Assembly: GCF_900156645.1 (NCBI RefSeq)
Contig: NZ_FTOC01000007.1
Location: 100,478-164,477 of the forward strand
From: Salimicrobium flavidum
GTDB lineage: Bacteria > Bacillota > Bacilli > Bacillales > Halobacillaceae
Reading direction: 5' to 3'
Length of the DNA: 64,000 nucleotides
This document shows positions 8,533 to 16,963 of the stretch, in pieces. A program made the position numbers and the translations under genes. The notes under the pieces are model-generated. The model worked only from the letters and a program-made list of their open reading frames with translations, was not told the DNA's origin and did not search any database. Position 1 is the first letter of the stretch. Each line of letters begins with the position of its first letter.

Positions 8533-8997
8533 ATGTCTTTTGAATACAAGAATATTGTAGTAGCAGTCGACGGGTCAGAAACAGCGGAACACGCTTTTCA
8601 CAAGGCGGTCGATATCGCAAACAGAAACAACGCAACTATTATTTTATCCCACATCGTAGACACCAGAGCTTTTGCCACAGTCGAAGCGTACGACCGTTCC
8701 CTCGCTATGCGAGCGGAGAAACACGCTTATGAAATTCTCGAGGATTACAAAAAGCAGGCCCAGGAAGCAGGACTGGACAAAATTGAAATTGAAATCGAGT
8801 ATGGCTCTCCAAAAGTGAAACTCACCAAAGACATCGCACCCAAATACAATGCAGACCTGATTATCTGCGGAGCCACCGGCTTGAATGCCATGGAAAGATT
8901 CTTCATCGGGAGTGTATCCGAACATATCACACGATCGGCGAAATGCGATGTGCTAGTCGTACGCGACACCGATCATGCGGAAGCAACAGAAGCATAG
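8533..8997 (+). CDS. Universal stress protein (UspA family, ATP-binding type)
   Basis: 154 residues. It opens FEYKNIVVAVDGSETAEHAF and ends with GATGLNAMERFFIGSVSEHI, which gives the G-2X-G-9X-GS ATP-binding motif, so it is the nucleotide-binding class. ATG at 8533 is preferred over GTG at 8524 because the GTG lies at the AAAGGAG ribosome site. It is divergent from the pspA unit and convergent with ackA, and has a cre-like site upstream. The specific stress role cannot be read from sequence. Confidence 0.9.
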   Translation: MSFEYKNIVVAVDGSETAEHAFHKAVDIANRNNATIILSHIVDTRAFATVEAYDRSLAMRAEKHAYEILEDYKKQAQEAGLDKIEIEIEYGSPKVKLTKDIAPKYNADLIICGATGLNAMERFFIGSVSEHITRSAKCDVLVVRDTDHAEATEA

Positions 8998-9002
8998 TTT
9001 TT

Positions 9003-9036
9003 TAAAAAGACCTTCCGGTTCGGAAGGTCTTTTTTA
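9003..9036. terminator. Bidirectional terminator between usp and ackA
   Basis: AAAAAGACCTTCCG / CGGAAGGTCTTTTT forms a perfect stem with a short loop and T or A runs on both sides. Confidence 0.9.
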
Positions 9037-9043
9037 TTGGTAT

Positions 9044-10237
9044 TCAGCTCTGAAGTCCTTTTTCCACTGTGTCTCTTGCAATCATCACTTCTTCGTTCGT
9101 CGGGATTACCATCACTTTTACCGGGGAATGAGGATAGTTCACGAAAGCGTCTTTCCCGCGGATCCGGTTAAGAGAAGGATCCCAGTACACACCCATGAAC
9201 TCCAATCCTTTCAAAATACGTTCGCGGATGGAAACACTGTTTTCTCCTACACCTGCAGTGAAAATGATACCGTCAATCCCGTGCATACGGGAAGCGTAGG
9301 AACCGATATATTTGTGGATCCGGTTAGCGAATACTTCAAGGGCAAGTTCTGCACGTTCATCCCCTTCTTCGGCTTTATCCTCGATATCACGAAGATCGCT
9401 CGAGAAACCGGAAAGTGCGAGCATTCCACTTTCTTTGTTCAGTACATTCATCACTTCGTCCGCTGTTTTCCCGGTCTTTTCCATGATGAATGGTATAAGA
9501 GCAGGATCGATGTTCCCGGATCTCGTTCCCATCGTTACACCTGCAAGAGGTGTGAAACCCATGGAAGTGTCAATCGACTTGCCGCCTTCGACCGCTGCGA
9601 TACTGGCTCCGTTTCCAAGGTGGCAGGAAAGGAGACGCAGGTTTTCCACCGGACGTCCGAGCATTTCCGCCGCACGTTCAGATACATATTTGTGTGAAGT
9701 ACCGTGGAAACCATACTTACGAATGCCATAGTCTTCATAGTACTCATAAGGGAGACTGTATAAATACGACTGCTCAGGCATCGACTGGTGGAAAGCTGTG
9801 TCGAATACTGCCACGTGAGGGATATTCGGCATCACTTCCTGAAAAGCACGAATCCCAGTGAGGTTAGCCGGATTGTGCAACGGGGCCAACTCAGATACAT
9901 CCTCGATCGCCTGGATGACCTCTTCTGTTACAAGTGCTGATTCACTGAATTTCTCTCCTCCATGAACCACACGGTGTCCGACGCCATCAATGTCTTCGAG
10001 TGACTGGATAATTCCTTTGGAGGTCAAAGTATCGAGAAGGATATCTACAGCCTCCTGGTGATCATTGATATCCTGGACTGTCTTGTCTTCCTCTTCATCT
10101 GTTTCAATCTTGAATATAGAATCATTCAAACCGATTCGTTCCATAACACCTTTAGCATTCACTGTTTCTTCAGGCATTTCAATGAGCTGAAATTTCAGTG
10201 AAGAACTACCGGCATTAATAGCTAAGACTTTATTCAA
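9044..10237 (-). CDS. ackA: Acetate kinase
   Basis: 397 residues, the standard length. It opens with [17 protein letters not shown] and contains [33 protein letters not shown], and [13 protein letters not shown]. It interconverts acetyl phosphate plus ADP with acetate plus ATP in overflow metabolism. The start codon is TTG with AAGGGGATG upstream. A promoter (10284-10312) and a cre-like site (10326-10339) precede it, as in B. subtilis, where CcpA activates ackA. It lies downstream of ytxK, the same order as in B. subtilis. Confidence 0.97.
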   Translation of the reverse strand: MNKVLAINAGSSSLKFQLIEMPEETVNAKGVMERIGLNDSIFKIETDEEEDKTVQDINDHQEAVDILLDTLTSKGIIQSLEDIDGVGHRVVHGGEKFSESALVTEEVIQAIEDVSELAPLHNPANLTGIRAFQEVMPNIPHVAVFDTAFHQSMPEQSYLYSLPYEYYEDYGIRKYGFHGTSHKYVSERAAEMLGRPVENLRLLSCHLGNGASIAAVEGGKSIDTSMGFTPLAGVTMGTRSGNIDPALIPFIMEKTGKTADEVMNVLNKESGMLALSGFSSDLRDIEDKAEEGDERAELALEVFANRIHKYIGSYASRMHGIDGIIFTAGVGENSVSIRERILKGLEFMGVYWDPSLNRIRGKDAFVNYPHSPVKVMVIPTNEEVMIARDTVEKGLQS

Positions 10238-10283
10238 TGTTGCTCATCCCCTTAATATAGGCTCGTTTCGTCCATCTACTACC

Positions 10284-10339
10284 ATTTAACCACCCGCCAT
10301 TTTCATTTTCAACCGTAAAGAATAATGATAACGGTTACC
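10284..10339 (-). promoter_or_regulatory. ackA promoter with upstream cre-like site
   Basis: On the minus strand TTGAAA (10307-10312), a 17-nt spacer and TTAAAT (10284-10289). The cre-like TGATAACGGTTACC on the plus strand (10326-10339) matches 12 of 14 consensus positions and is centred near -55, an activating position for CcpA. Confidence 0.65.
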
Positions 10340-10358
10340 TGATATATTTCTTATTTTC

Positions 10359-11354
10359 TTACAATTTGCCGGTATGATAGTCACTGAACCAGTCGTTCAC
10401 CTGGGCGATGACATTGGCTGTCTTTTCAGGACTCGAGAAAGAAGGAAGTTTTACCAGTAGAGCCTGTTTCGGTGGCTTCGACCCTTCCTTCTTCTTCTGA
10501 ACGATGAATACGCTTCTTGCGAATTTCTCATCTTTGAACAGGTCTTCCGGTAACTGAAGCATACCGATGATATGAGCGTGTTCGCGCAAATATTTCTGCA
10601 GTTGCTCAGCCTGGTCACTTTCAAAAAGGAAGTTCGGCACGACGAAAATTCCGTATCCCCCCTCTTTGAGATACGTAAGACTCTGCTCTATCAGAAGATG
10701 ATGGGCGTAAGAATGACCTTCTTCGGATTTCAATTCATATTTAGCGGCCTGGACGTCATCCGGATAATAACCTATCGGGAGATCCGCAGTTACTACATCG
10801 ACAGGCTCCAGCAGAAATGGCTGAAGGCTATCCTGATGGAAGAATTCAATATTATGCTTTTGCAGATTGGCCTGGACTACCGCAAGCTGGATAAGGGTGT
10901 CATCCACTTCACTTCCGTAGGGATGAATCTTTTTATCGGTTCCGTTCATAATAGCGGTGATGAGATTCCCACTTCCGCAGGTCGGATCGAAAAGCCTGAG
11001 CTCCTGGTCCTGGAATTCCGTCAGTTTCCCGACAAGATAGCCTATAAATGTAGCTACCGCATCAGGAGTCAGAAGGTGCTGTTGTTGAGTCGCCCCCTTC
11101 ATCCCCTTCAGCGTTGACAGCTGAATCGCTTTCCGGATTTCTTCATTTTCATAGTGCTCTTTATTGAATCCGAGCCATTTGTTGCGGATATCCACCTGGA
11201 GCTGCTCCGGGTAGTCATCGAATACCTGACCCTGATACAAAATATCCAGAGCTTCCGTTACAGATTCCAAATAAGTGATATTCAACCCTTCCGAAATAGC
11301 CGTCGCCATTTCATCGACTTGCGTAAACAATTTTTCTACGTTCTGCTGATCCAT
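10359..11354 (-). CDS. ytxK: YtxK, N6-adenine-methylase-like protein
   Basis: 331 residues from an ATG with AGGAGG upstream (an in-frame start further 5' lacks a site). An N-terminal helical region (about 1-90) precedes a class I methyltransferase fold with the SAM loop DPTCGSGN. At the expected NPPF/DPPY position the sequence reads DLPIGYY, so the adenine-binding motif is altered. B. subtilis YtxK has the same position next to ackA. Whether it methylates DNA, RNA or nothing is unknown. Confidence 0.88.
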   Translation of the reverse strand: MDQQNVEKLFTQVDEMATAISEGLNITYLESVTEALDILYQGQVFDDYPEQLQVDIRNKWLGFNKEHYENEEIRKAIQLSTLKGMKGATQQQHLLTPDAVATFIGYLVGKLTEFQDQELRLFDPTCGSGNLITAIMNGTDKKIHPYGSEVDDTLIQLAVVQANLQKHNIEFFHQDSLQPFLLEPVDVVTADLPIGYYPDDVQAAKYELKSEEGHSYAHHLLIEQSLTYLKEGGYGIFVVPNFLFESDQAEQLQKYLREHAHIIGMLQLPEDLFKDEKFARSVFIVQKKKEGSKPPKQALLVKLPSFSSPEKTANVIAQVNDWFSDYHTGKL

Positions 11355-11514
11355 AAATGCGTTCCTCCTAAATATAGTTGAGGCGTAATTGGTTATCCTT
11401 GTATACAATATCGAATGTGTACGAGCTTTTCAAACGAGGACATTCATAGGGGGGAAAGGTTCAAATTTATATGATAAAATAGAAATTGCGAAATAATCCA
11501 AAGGAGGCAGCTCA

Positions 11515-12318
11515 ATGTCAGATCAAAGAAGAAACCTTTACTTTTATTATCCCCCGAACGAGGAAACGGATAAAAAATTAGAACCAGTGAAACAGCTGGC
11601 TATTGAAAATAAGTTCACCATTGTAGAAGATGCCCAGGAAGCGAACATCATCATTTCCGTAGGTGGAGACGGGACTTTCCTGCAGGCAGTAAGAAAGACA
11701 GGCTTCCGTCAGGACTGTCTTTATCTCGGAATCAGAGAAGGAGATGAGGCAGGACTCTACTGTGATTTCGATCTTGATAACCATGAAGAAATGGTAACAC
11801 ATATGTTGAACGATGATATTGAAGTGAGGCGTTTCCCACTCATCGAAGTGACTGTGAATAATGAATCGACCTTCCTGTGTCTCAATGAGTGCAGCGTCCG
11901 TTCTTCCCTGATTAAAACGATCGATATTGACGTTCAAATCGATGACCTCGAATTCGAGCGCTTCCGAGGTGATGGTCTGATCGTCTCCACTCCGACCGGA
12001 AGTACAGGCTACAACAAATCGACGAAAGGAGCGGTAGTCGATCCGCTGCTCCCGTCCATGCAAATAAGCGAACTGGCTTCCTTGAATAACAATCGGTACC
12101 GTACGCTCGGGTCGTCCTTCATTCTGAGTAAAGAGCGGAAGTTACGTCTCGGGGTACGTCAGGATGGCAACGACTTCCCGATCATAGGTATGGACAACGA
12201 AGCTTATTCCATTCGCAACGTTAAAGATATCGACGTGGTCCTGAGTGATAAAGTAATCAAAACGGCCCGACTGAAAAGCAACTCTTACTGGCATCGTGTC
12301 CAGCGTACGTTCCTGTAA
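11515..12318 (+). CDS. nadK: NAD kinase (NadK2/YtdI type)
   Basis: 267 residues. ISVGGDGTFLQAVRKTG holds the GGDGT nucleotide-binding motif, and LNECSVRSS and TPTGSTGYNKSTKGAVV are the other family blocks. The enzyme phosphorylates NAD to NADP in the cytoplasm. Start ATG has AAAGGAGG upstream. It is divergent from ytxK and convergent with the amidohydrolase. Assignment to the second Bacillus paralogue rests on gene position and overall similarity. Confidence 0.95.
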   Translation: MSDQRRNLYFYYPPNEETDKKLEPVKQLAIENKFTIVEDAQEANIIISVGGDGTFLQAVRKTGFRQDCLYLGIREGDEAGLYCDFDLDNHEEMVTHMLNDDIEVRRFPLIEVTVNNESTFLCLNECSVRSSLIKTIDIDVQIDDLEFERFRGDGLIVSTPTGSTGYNKSTKGAVVDPLLPSMQISELASLNNNRYRTLGSSFILSKERKLRLGVRQDGNDFPIIGMDNEAYSIRNVKDIDVVLSDKVIKTARLKSNSYWHRVQRTFL

Positions 12319-12345
12319 CCACTTGCAACATATACTGATTCAACC

Positions 12346-12384
12346 AGGCGGACCGGAAACAGCCTTTGCCGGTCCGCCTTTTCT
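12346..12384. terminator. Bidirectional terminator after nadK
   Basis: AGGCGGACCGG and CCGGTCCGCCT form a perfect 11-bp stem, followed by TTTTCT. Confidence 0.9.
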
Positions 12385-12387
12385 ATG

Positions 12388-13974
12388 CTATTTTTTATAC
12401 ATGATCTCTCCGTCTACTACAGTCATCAACACCACTGCATCCGTTATTTCTTGAGGAGACAGGGAAAACAGATCGCGATCCAGCACTGTAAAATCCGCTG
12501 CATAATCTTCCCGTATCATCCCCAGTTCCTTTTCCTTCCCTACCGCATAAGAACTTCCCTTCGTATATAAAGAGACGGCTTCATAGATGGAAAGCCTTTC
12601 TTCTTCCTGGTATACATTATAATCCTGGTTTGAACGGCGATCTACAGCTGCGCGCATCCCCATCAGAGGATTCACTTCTTCGATAGGCGCATCAGAACCG
12701 CCCGCAATGAGCACTCCTTTATCATGGAGGGTTTTCCAGGCATACGATCGCTTAAGGCGTTCTTCCCCGAGCCGGTCAATCACCCATGGAAAGTCCGATG
12801 CTACGAAAGATGGTTGGATATCCAGAACTACAGGGAGGTTTTGCAGTCGCTCAATCAGTTGATCATTCAAAATCTGCGCATGGATGATACGGTCTCTGTG
12901 CCCTTCCTCCAGAGGATACCGTTCCATCCGATCAACGACGGCCTCTACAGCTCCGTCTCCGATAGCATGAACCGCTACGGGCATCCCTTTCTTTCTTGCT
13001 TTTTGGAAAAGTGCATCCAGTTCTTCATCGTTATGAATCGCGACACCCCGGTGGGAAGGATCATCTTCATAAGGTGCCGTCAATAGAGCCGTCCGTCCTC
13101 CGAGAGCGCCATCAGAAAATATTTTCATAGCTCCGAGCTTTACGAACTCCGTCCCTTCACCGAATGATAGCCCCGCTTCTTCCATTTCGTCCATCGCTTT
13201 ATGATGGACAAGCAGATTGGTACGGAACTTTCGGTCCACTCCGTCAATAACTTTATAAAAAGCATGAAGTGTTTTGAGAAAACCCCCGTAATAGTATAAA
13301 TCTTCCGTATGACCTCCTGTCAGACCACGGGCATACATATCTTCCACCGCCTCTGTCAAGGCATTTTCCAAGTAAGAAGAAGATACTTCGGGCATAGCTG
13401 CCTTTATGAATTCCTGAGCTTCATCATGGAAAATACCGGTGAGACCGTTCTCATCTTTTTCGAGTTTACCCCCTTGAGGATCAGGTGTATTCTCGTCCAC
13501 TCCAGCAAGCTCCATCGCCTTGCTGTTTGCCGCTAAAGCGTGACGGCAGATTCTTGATAGCATAACCGGATGGGTCTCGGTAACTTCATCGAGTTCATTT
13601 GTGTGGATAAGCTCTTTTTCCACCCACTGGTTTTCGTTGAACCCTTCTCCGATCACCCATTCTTCAGGCGGAGTGCTAGCCGCGTGCTGCTTTAATGCCT
13701 GTAAAACCTCATGTTTGGATTTCATGAACGATAAATCAAGCCGCAACAAACGTTCTCCGTGCATAATCATGTGAAGATGACTATCGGTGAAACCCGGATA
13801 CATAACCGCTCCATTCAGGTTATATTCCTCTTTGATCTCTTTCTTGTATTTCGTATGTAGGTGATTGGAAGTCCCCGTCTCTACAATCCTTCCTTCCTGC
13901 ACAATCACCGCTTCTTCCCAGTCACCTTCTTGAATCATCGTATAAATTTTTCCTCCAAACCACAGTTCCATCAT
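12388..13974 (-). CDS. Amidohydrolase family protein (YtcJ-like)
   Basis: 528 residues, amidohydrolase 3 family. An N-terminal beta-sandwich half (LWFGGKIYTM) precedes the TIM-barrel. Metal ligands are visible in PGFTDSHLHMIMHG (HxH), in the conserved His of VHAIGDGAVEAV and of RIIHAQI, and in the catalytic Asp of AGGSDAPIEEVNP. The family includes N-substituted formamide deformylases and related enzymes, but substrate cannot be told. AGGAGG precedes the start, where two ATGs are adjacent. No operon partner. Confidence 0.9.
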   Translation of the reverse strand: MMELWFGGKIYTMIQEGDWEEAVIVQEGRIVETGTSNHLHTKYKKEIKEEYNLNGAVMYPGFTDSHLHMIMHGERLLRLDLSFMKSKHEVLQALKQHAASTPPEEWVIGEGFNENQWVEKELIHTNELDEVTETHPVMLSRICRHALAANSKAMELAGVDENTPDPQGGKLEKDENGLTGIFHDEAQEFIKAAMPEVSSSYLENALTEAVEDMYARGLTGGHTEDLYYYGGFLKTLHAFYKVIDGVDRKFRTNLLVHHKAMDEMEEAGLSFGEGTEFVKLGAMKIFSDGALGGRTALLTAPYEDDPSHRGVAIHNDEELDALFQKARKKGMPVAVHAIGDGAVEAVVDRMERYPLEEGHRDRIIHAQILNDQLIERLQNLPVVLDIQPSFVASDFPWVIDRLGEERLKRSYAWKTLHDKGVLIAGGSDAPIEEVNPLMGMRAAVDRRSNQDYNVYQEEERLSIYEAVSLYTKGSSYAVGKEKELGMIREDYAADFTVLDRDLFSLSPQEITDAVVLMTVVDGEIMYKK

Positions 13975-14011
13975 CCAACCTCCTCTTAAGTGATGTTCCT
14001 ACAAAATAAAA

Positions 14012-14069
14012 ATTCCACCTATCGACTTCGTTGTGTCATATTATACACAGGAACGAAGCCTACAGGTAG
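14012..14069 (-). terminator. Terminator of thiI
   Basis: Long imperfect stem: ACCT.T.G.CTTCGTT pairs with AACGAAG.CT.AGGT across 14017-14067. On the minus strand it is followed by AATTTTTATTTTG. Confidence 0.8.
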
Positions 14070-14078
14070 AATAATTGT

Positions 14079-15287
14079 CTAAAACAGCTCAGAAAAACTT
14101 CCTTTTTCTTCCGATGAATTTTCCCCATCAATCTGTACCGTTTCAATTGATGCGAGAGCCTTCTCGATATCTTCCGAGAAATCGACTGATTGTTCGATTG
14201 CTACGGTCTTCTCGCGATTCGGTTTTGTTTTCGGTTCTTTCGGCACGAAAATCGTACAGCAGTCTTCATAAGGTCGAATCGATATATCGTACGTATTGAT
14301 TTTTTCAGCGATGTCGATGATTTCTAATTTATCCATAGTAGCCAGAGGCCGGATCACCGGGTAGTTGGTCACTTCATTGATCGTGTTCATGCTTTCCATC
14401 GTCTGACTCGCAACCTGACCAAGACTTTCCCCGGTAGTAATCGCTAAAGCCCCCTCACGTTTCGCAATTCTCTCTGTTATTCTCAGCATCATACGCCGCA
14501 TAATCGTCATACCATAACTATCCGGAAGATCCCGGTGAATCTTCTGTTGTATTTCAGTGAAAGGAACGATGTGTACCTTTATCCGCTTTCCGTATTTTGA
14601 AAGTTCCCGGGTCAGATCCAACACTTTCTGCTTGGCACGCTCACTCGTATATGGGGGTGAATGGAAATGCACGGCTTCAATTTCCACTCCACGTTTCATC
14701 GTAAGATATCCTGCGACCGGAGAATCGATTCCACCGGAAAGCATAATCATCGATTTCCCCGTACTCCCGATCGGAAGTCCCCCAGCACCACGGTAATCCT
14801 TCGATGTGACGTAAGCCCCTTCATGACGGATCTCCACTTTCAGCTCGACATCGGGATGATGGACGTCTACACTCATTTCATCCTTGTTTTTTAAGATGTG
14901 ACCCCCGAGAGCGGGATTCAGTTCCTTCGAATTAAGTGGAAAAGATTTATCCGCACGTTTAGCGGAGATTTTGAATGTTTTGGCGTTTTCCTCCACAGAT
15001 ACAGCCGATAGCACGGCCTCTTTCAGAGATTCCAAATCATTTTCGGTATGAATAGCAAAACTGAGGCTGTATATCCCGAACACCTGCTGACAAGCTTCCA
15101 TCACTTTATGCGGGTCTTCGCCGTTCAACAGGACATACATTCTCCCCCTCGTCTTTTTCACTATCACCTTTTTGAAATGCTTCAACCGGTATTGAACGTT
15201 TTCAAGGAGCTGACGTTCAAAATGCTTTCTGTTTTTTCCTTTCAGTGCCATTTCACCGAAACGGATTAAAATATGATCAAATTGCAT
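14079..15287 (-). CDS. thiI: tRNA 4-thiouridine synthase ThiI
   Basis: 402 residues: N-terminal ferredoxin-like and THUMP domains (about 1-165), then a PP-loop ATPase with SGGIDSPVAGYL. It adenylates U8 of tRNA and transfers sulfur to make 4-thiouridine; in Bacillus the sulfur comes from the neighbouring NifZ-type desulfurase. There is no C-terminal rhodanese domain, as usual for Firmicutes. The start lies 2 nt after the desulfurase stop, so translation is probably coupled. Confidence 0.96.
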   Translation of the reverse strand: MQFDHILIRFGEMALKGKNRKHFERQLLENVQYRLKHFKKVIVKKTRGRMYVLLNGEDPHKVMEACQQVFGIYSLSFAIHTENDLESLKEAVLSAVSVEENAKTFKISAKRADKSFPLNSKELNPALGGHILKNKDEMSVDVHHPDVELKVEIRHEGAYVTSKDYRGAGGLPIGSTGKSMIMLSGGIDSPVAGYLTMKRGVEIEAVHFHSPPYTSERAKQKVLDLTRELSKYGKRIKVHIVPFTEIQQKIHRDLPDSYGMTIMRRMMLRITERIAKREGALAITTGESLGQVASQTMESMNTINEVTNYPVIRPLATMDKLEIIDIAEKINTYDISIRPYEDCCTIFVPKEPKTKPNREKTVAIEQSVDFSEDIEKALASIETVQIDGENSSEEKGSFSELF

Positions 15288-15289
15288 CG

Positions 15290-16432
15290 TTAAACCTCCG
15301 AAGTTTTTATTAAAGAATCGCGGACTTCTTTCAGCGCTTCAAGAAAACTCTGAAGTTCATCCATCGTTGTACTGTAAGAAAGGCTGACACGCAATGCCGA
15401 AGTGGCTATCTCTTCTTTTACTCGACAAGCCTCAAGCACAGCACTTTTATCCGGGGCCCTGGAAGAGCACGCGGATTTTGTCGATATATAAATGTCTCGT
15501 TCGCTGAGAGCATGAATGACCACTTCCGGTTTATAGCCGGGCATGGAAAAGTTGACGATATGCGGTGCACCGTCTTTCGGGGAATTCACTGTAATTCCGT
15601 CCATCTTCTCCAGTTCATTGTAAACGTAGTCACGATGCTCGTGTAAGGTGAATCGTTTTTCTGTTTTCGTTTCCTCAATCATCCGCATCGCTTTAGTAAA
15701 AGCCACAACCCCCGGGAGATTTTCGGTGCCGGGACGCAAGTCTTTTTCTTGTCCTCCTCCATGATGCAACGGGAACAGATGGACATGATCCCTTTTATAT
15801 AAAGCCCCTGTCCCTTTCAGGCCATGTATTTTATGTCCGGAAATCGAACAAAGGTCCACTTTCGTTTTTTCAAATGGGATATCTATCTTCCCGTACCCCT
15901 GGATATGATCCACATGAAAATACAATTTCGGGTAAGGGCGCAATACCTCAGCAATCTTTTCGATGGGCTGGACTGTTCCCAGTTCATTATTCACGGACAT
16001 GATGCTGACAAGGGTCGTATCCTCACGCAAGGCCTGTTCCACCTCTTCAGGTTTCACTCTTCCGTATTCATCCACATCCAAATACGTGATCTCGAAACCG
16101 AATGATTCAAGGGCCTGGAACGATTCAAGGACCGATGGGTGCTCGATTTTTGTAGTGATCATATGTTTTCCACGGGACATATGCATCAATGCTGTCCCTT
16201 TAATCGCCAAATTGTTACTTTCTGTTCCTCCGGAAGTGAACAGAAACGTCCCTTCTTCGACCCCAAGCAATGAAAGCGCTCGCTGGCGGGATGCTTCCAA
16301 TAACCGTTCGGCCTCTCCTCCCAGGGAATGGATCGAAGACGGATTAGCGTAGAATCGTTCCGCTGTTTGTGTATACGTATCCAGTACACCCAGAAAAGGC
16401 TGAGTAGTTGCGCTGTTGTCTAGATATATCAT
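15290..16432 (-). CDS. nifZ: Cysteine desulfurase (NifZ type, partner of ThiI)
   Basis: 380 residues, PLP-dependent class V aminotransferase. It opens MIYLDNSATTQPF. FTSGGTESNNLAIKG binds the cofactor phosphate, ISGHKIHGLKGTG contains the Schiff-base lysine, and STKSACSSRAP has the catalytic cysteine in a short loop. It mobilises sulfur from cysteine. The 2-nt gap to thiI and the B. subtilis precedent indicate that it feeds tRNA thiolation. Upstream is an intergenic stretch holding a fragment of the dispersed repeat. Confidence 0.95.
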   Translation of the reverse strand: MIYLDNSATTQPFLGVLDTYTQTAERFYANPSSIHSLGGEAERLLEASRQRALSLLGVEEGTFLFTSGGTESNNLAIKGTALMHMSRGKHMITTKIEHPSVLESFQALESFGFEITYLDVDEYGRVKPEEVEQALREDTTLVSIMSVNNELGTVQPIEKIAEVLRPYPKLYFHVDHIQGYGKIDIPFEKTKVDLCSISGHKIHGLKGTGALYKRDHVHLFPLHHGGGQEKDLRPGTENLPGVVAFTKAMRMIEETKTEKRFTLHEHRDYVYNELEKMDGITVNSPKDGAPHIVNFSMPGYKPEVVIHALSERDIYISTKSACSSRAPDKSAVLEACRVKEEIATSALRVSLSYSTTMDELQSFLEALKEVRDSLIKTSEV

Positions 16433-16527
16433 AGGAGATTCCCCTTTTTCCGCTCAATAATTGCAATGAATTATGTTAACACAACTGCGAGCGCAATTCC
16501 ACTTTAAGAGATGGGAACATGAAAAAA

Positions 16528-16588
16528 TTCCAGGAGCGTCTCCACCTTCCGTTCCTATCACCAACAATAGGCTTGAACAGAGCTATCA
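16528..16588 (+). repeat. Fragment of the dispersed repeat, copy E
   Basis: CCAGGAGCGTCTCCACCTT, then ATCACCAACAATAGGCTT, resembles the last third of copies A and B (GCAGGCGTCTTCACCCTT, ATCAACAACAGACTTTA). The 5' half is missing. A weaker match than the other copies. Confidence 0.45.
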
Positions 16589-16620
16589 AAAAAATCCTGT
16601 CGTTATAAACCGACAGGACC
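16586..16620 (-). terminator. Terminator of the small gene after ezrA
   Basis: TCCTGTCG (16595-16602) pairs with CGACAGGA (16611-16618). On the minus strand it is followed by seven T residues. Confidence 0.9.
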
Positions 16621-16637
16621 TTTCTTTATAAAGATAT

Positions 16638-16952
16638 TCAGGAATCATCACTATCGAGAGAACTCAACAGAGTATCAATACTGACCCTTCCATTGTCATC
16701 CATATCCTTTTCCCATTCATCCGTAATGGTTTGCTTTCCAAAAACCGTCCTTGCCTTATCCTCAGATCGTAAATCGTTTATACGATCTGTGACACCGGCA
16801 AAATCCACATTTTCTTCGAGCAGTACAGGAGATCGTATCGTCGAGTGTTCCTCGCTCACTTCAGCTTCATTTTTCGGAAGCATCAAAACAATCGCCACAC
16901 TCCACGTAACAACTGTCAATGCTCCCATGCCGTAAATTAAATTCCTTTTCAT
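16638..16952 (-). CDS. Small membrane-anchored protein of unknown function
   Basis: 104 residues. It has one N-terminal hydrophobic helix (about 7-25) and an acidic soluble part rich in Asp, Glu and Ser (EWEKDMDDNGRVSIDTLLSSL). I recognise no family. The start has AAGGAGAGG, which overlaps the ezrA stop 11 nt upstream, so it is co-transcribed with and probably translationally coupled to ezrA. A strong terminator follows. A link to the division site is only suggested by the context. Confidence 0.75.
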   Translation of the reverse strand: MKRNLIYGMGALTVVTWSVAIVLMLPKNEAEVSEEHSTIRSPVLLEENVDFAGVTDRINDLRSEDKARTVFGKQTITDEWEKDMDDNGRVSIDTLLSSLDSDDS

Positions 16953-16963
16953 GTCACCTCTCC

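Noticed and set aside
8975..9697. 240-codon plus-strand ORF antisense to ackA
   Set aside because: It starts at the end of usp and overlaps the terminator and ackA; it is a codon-bias shadow.
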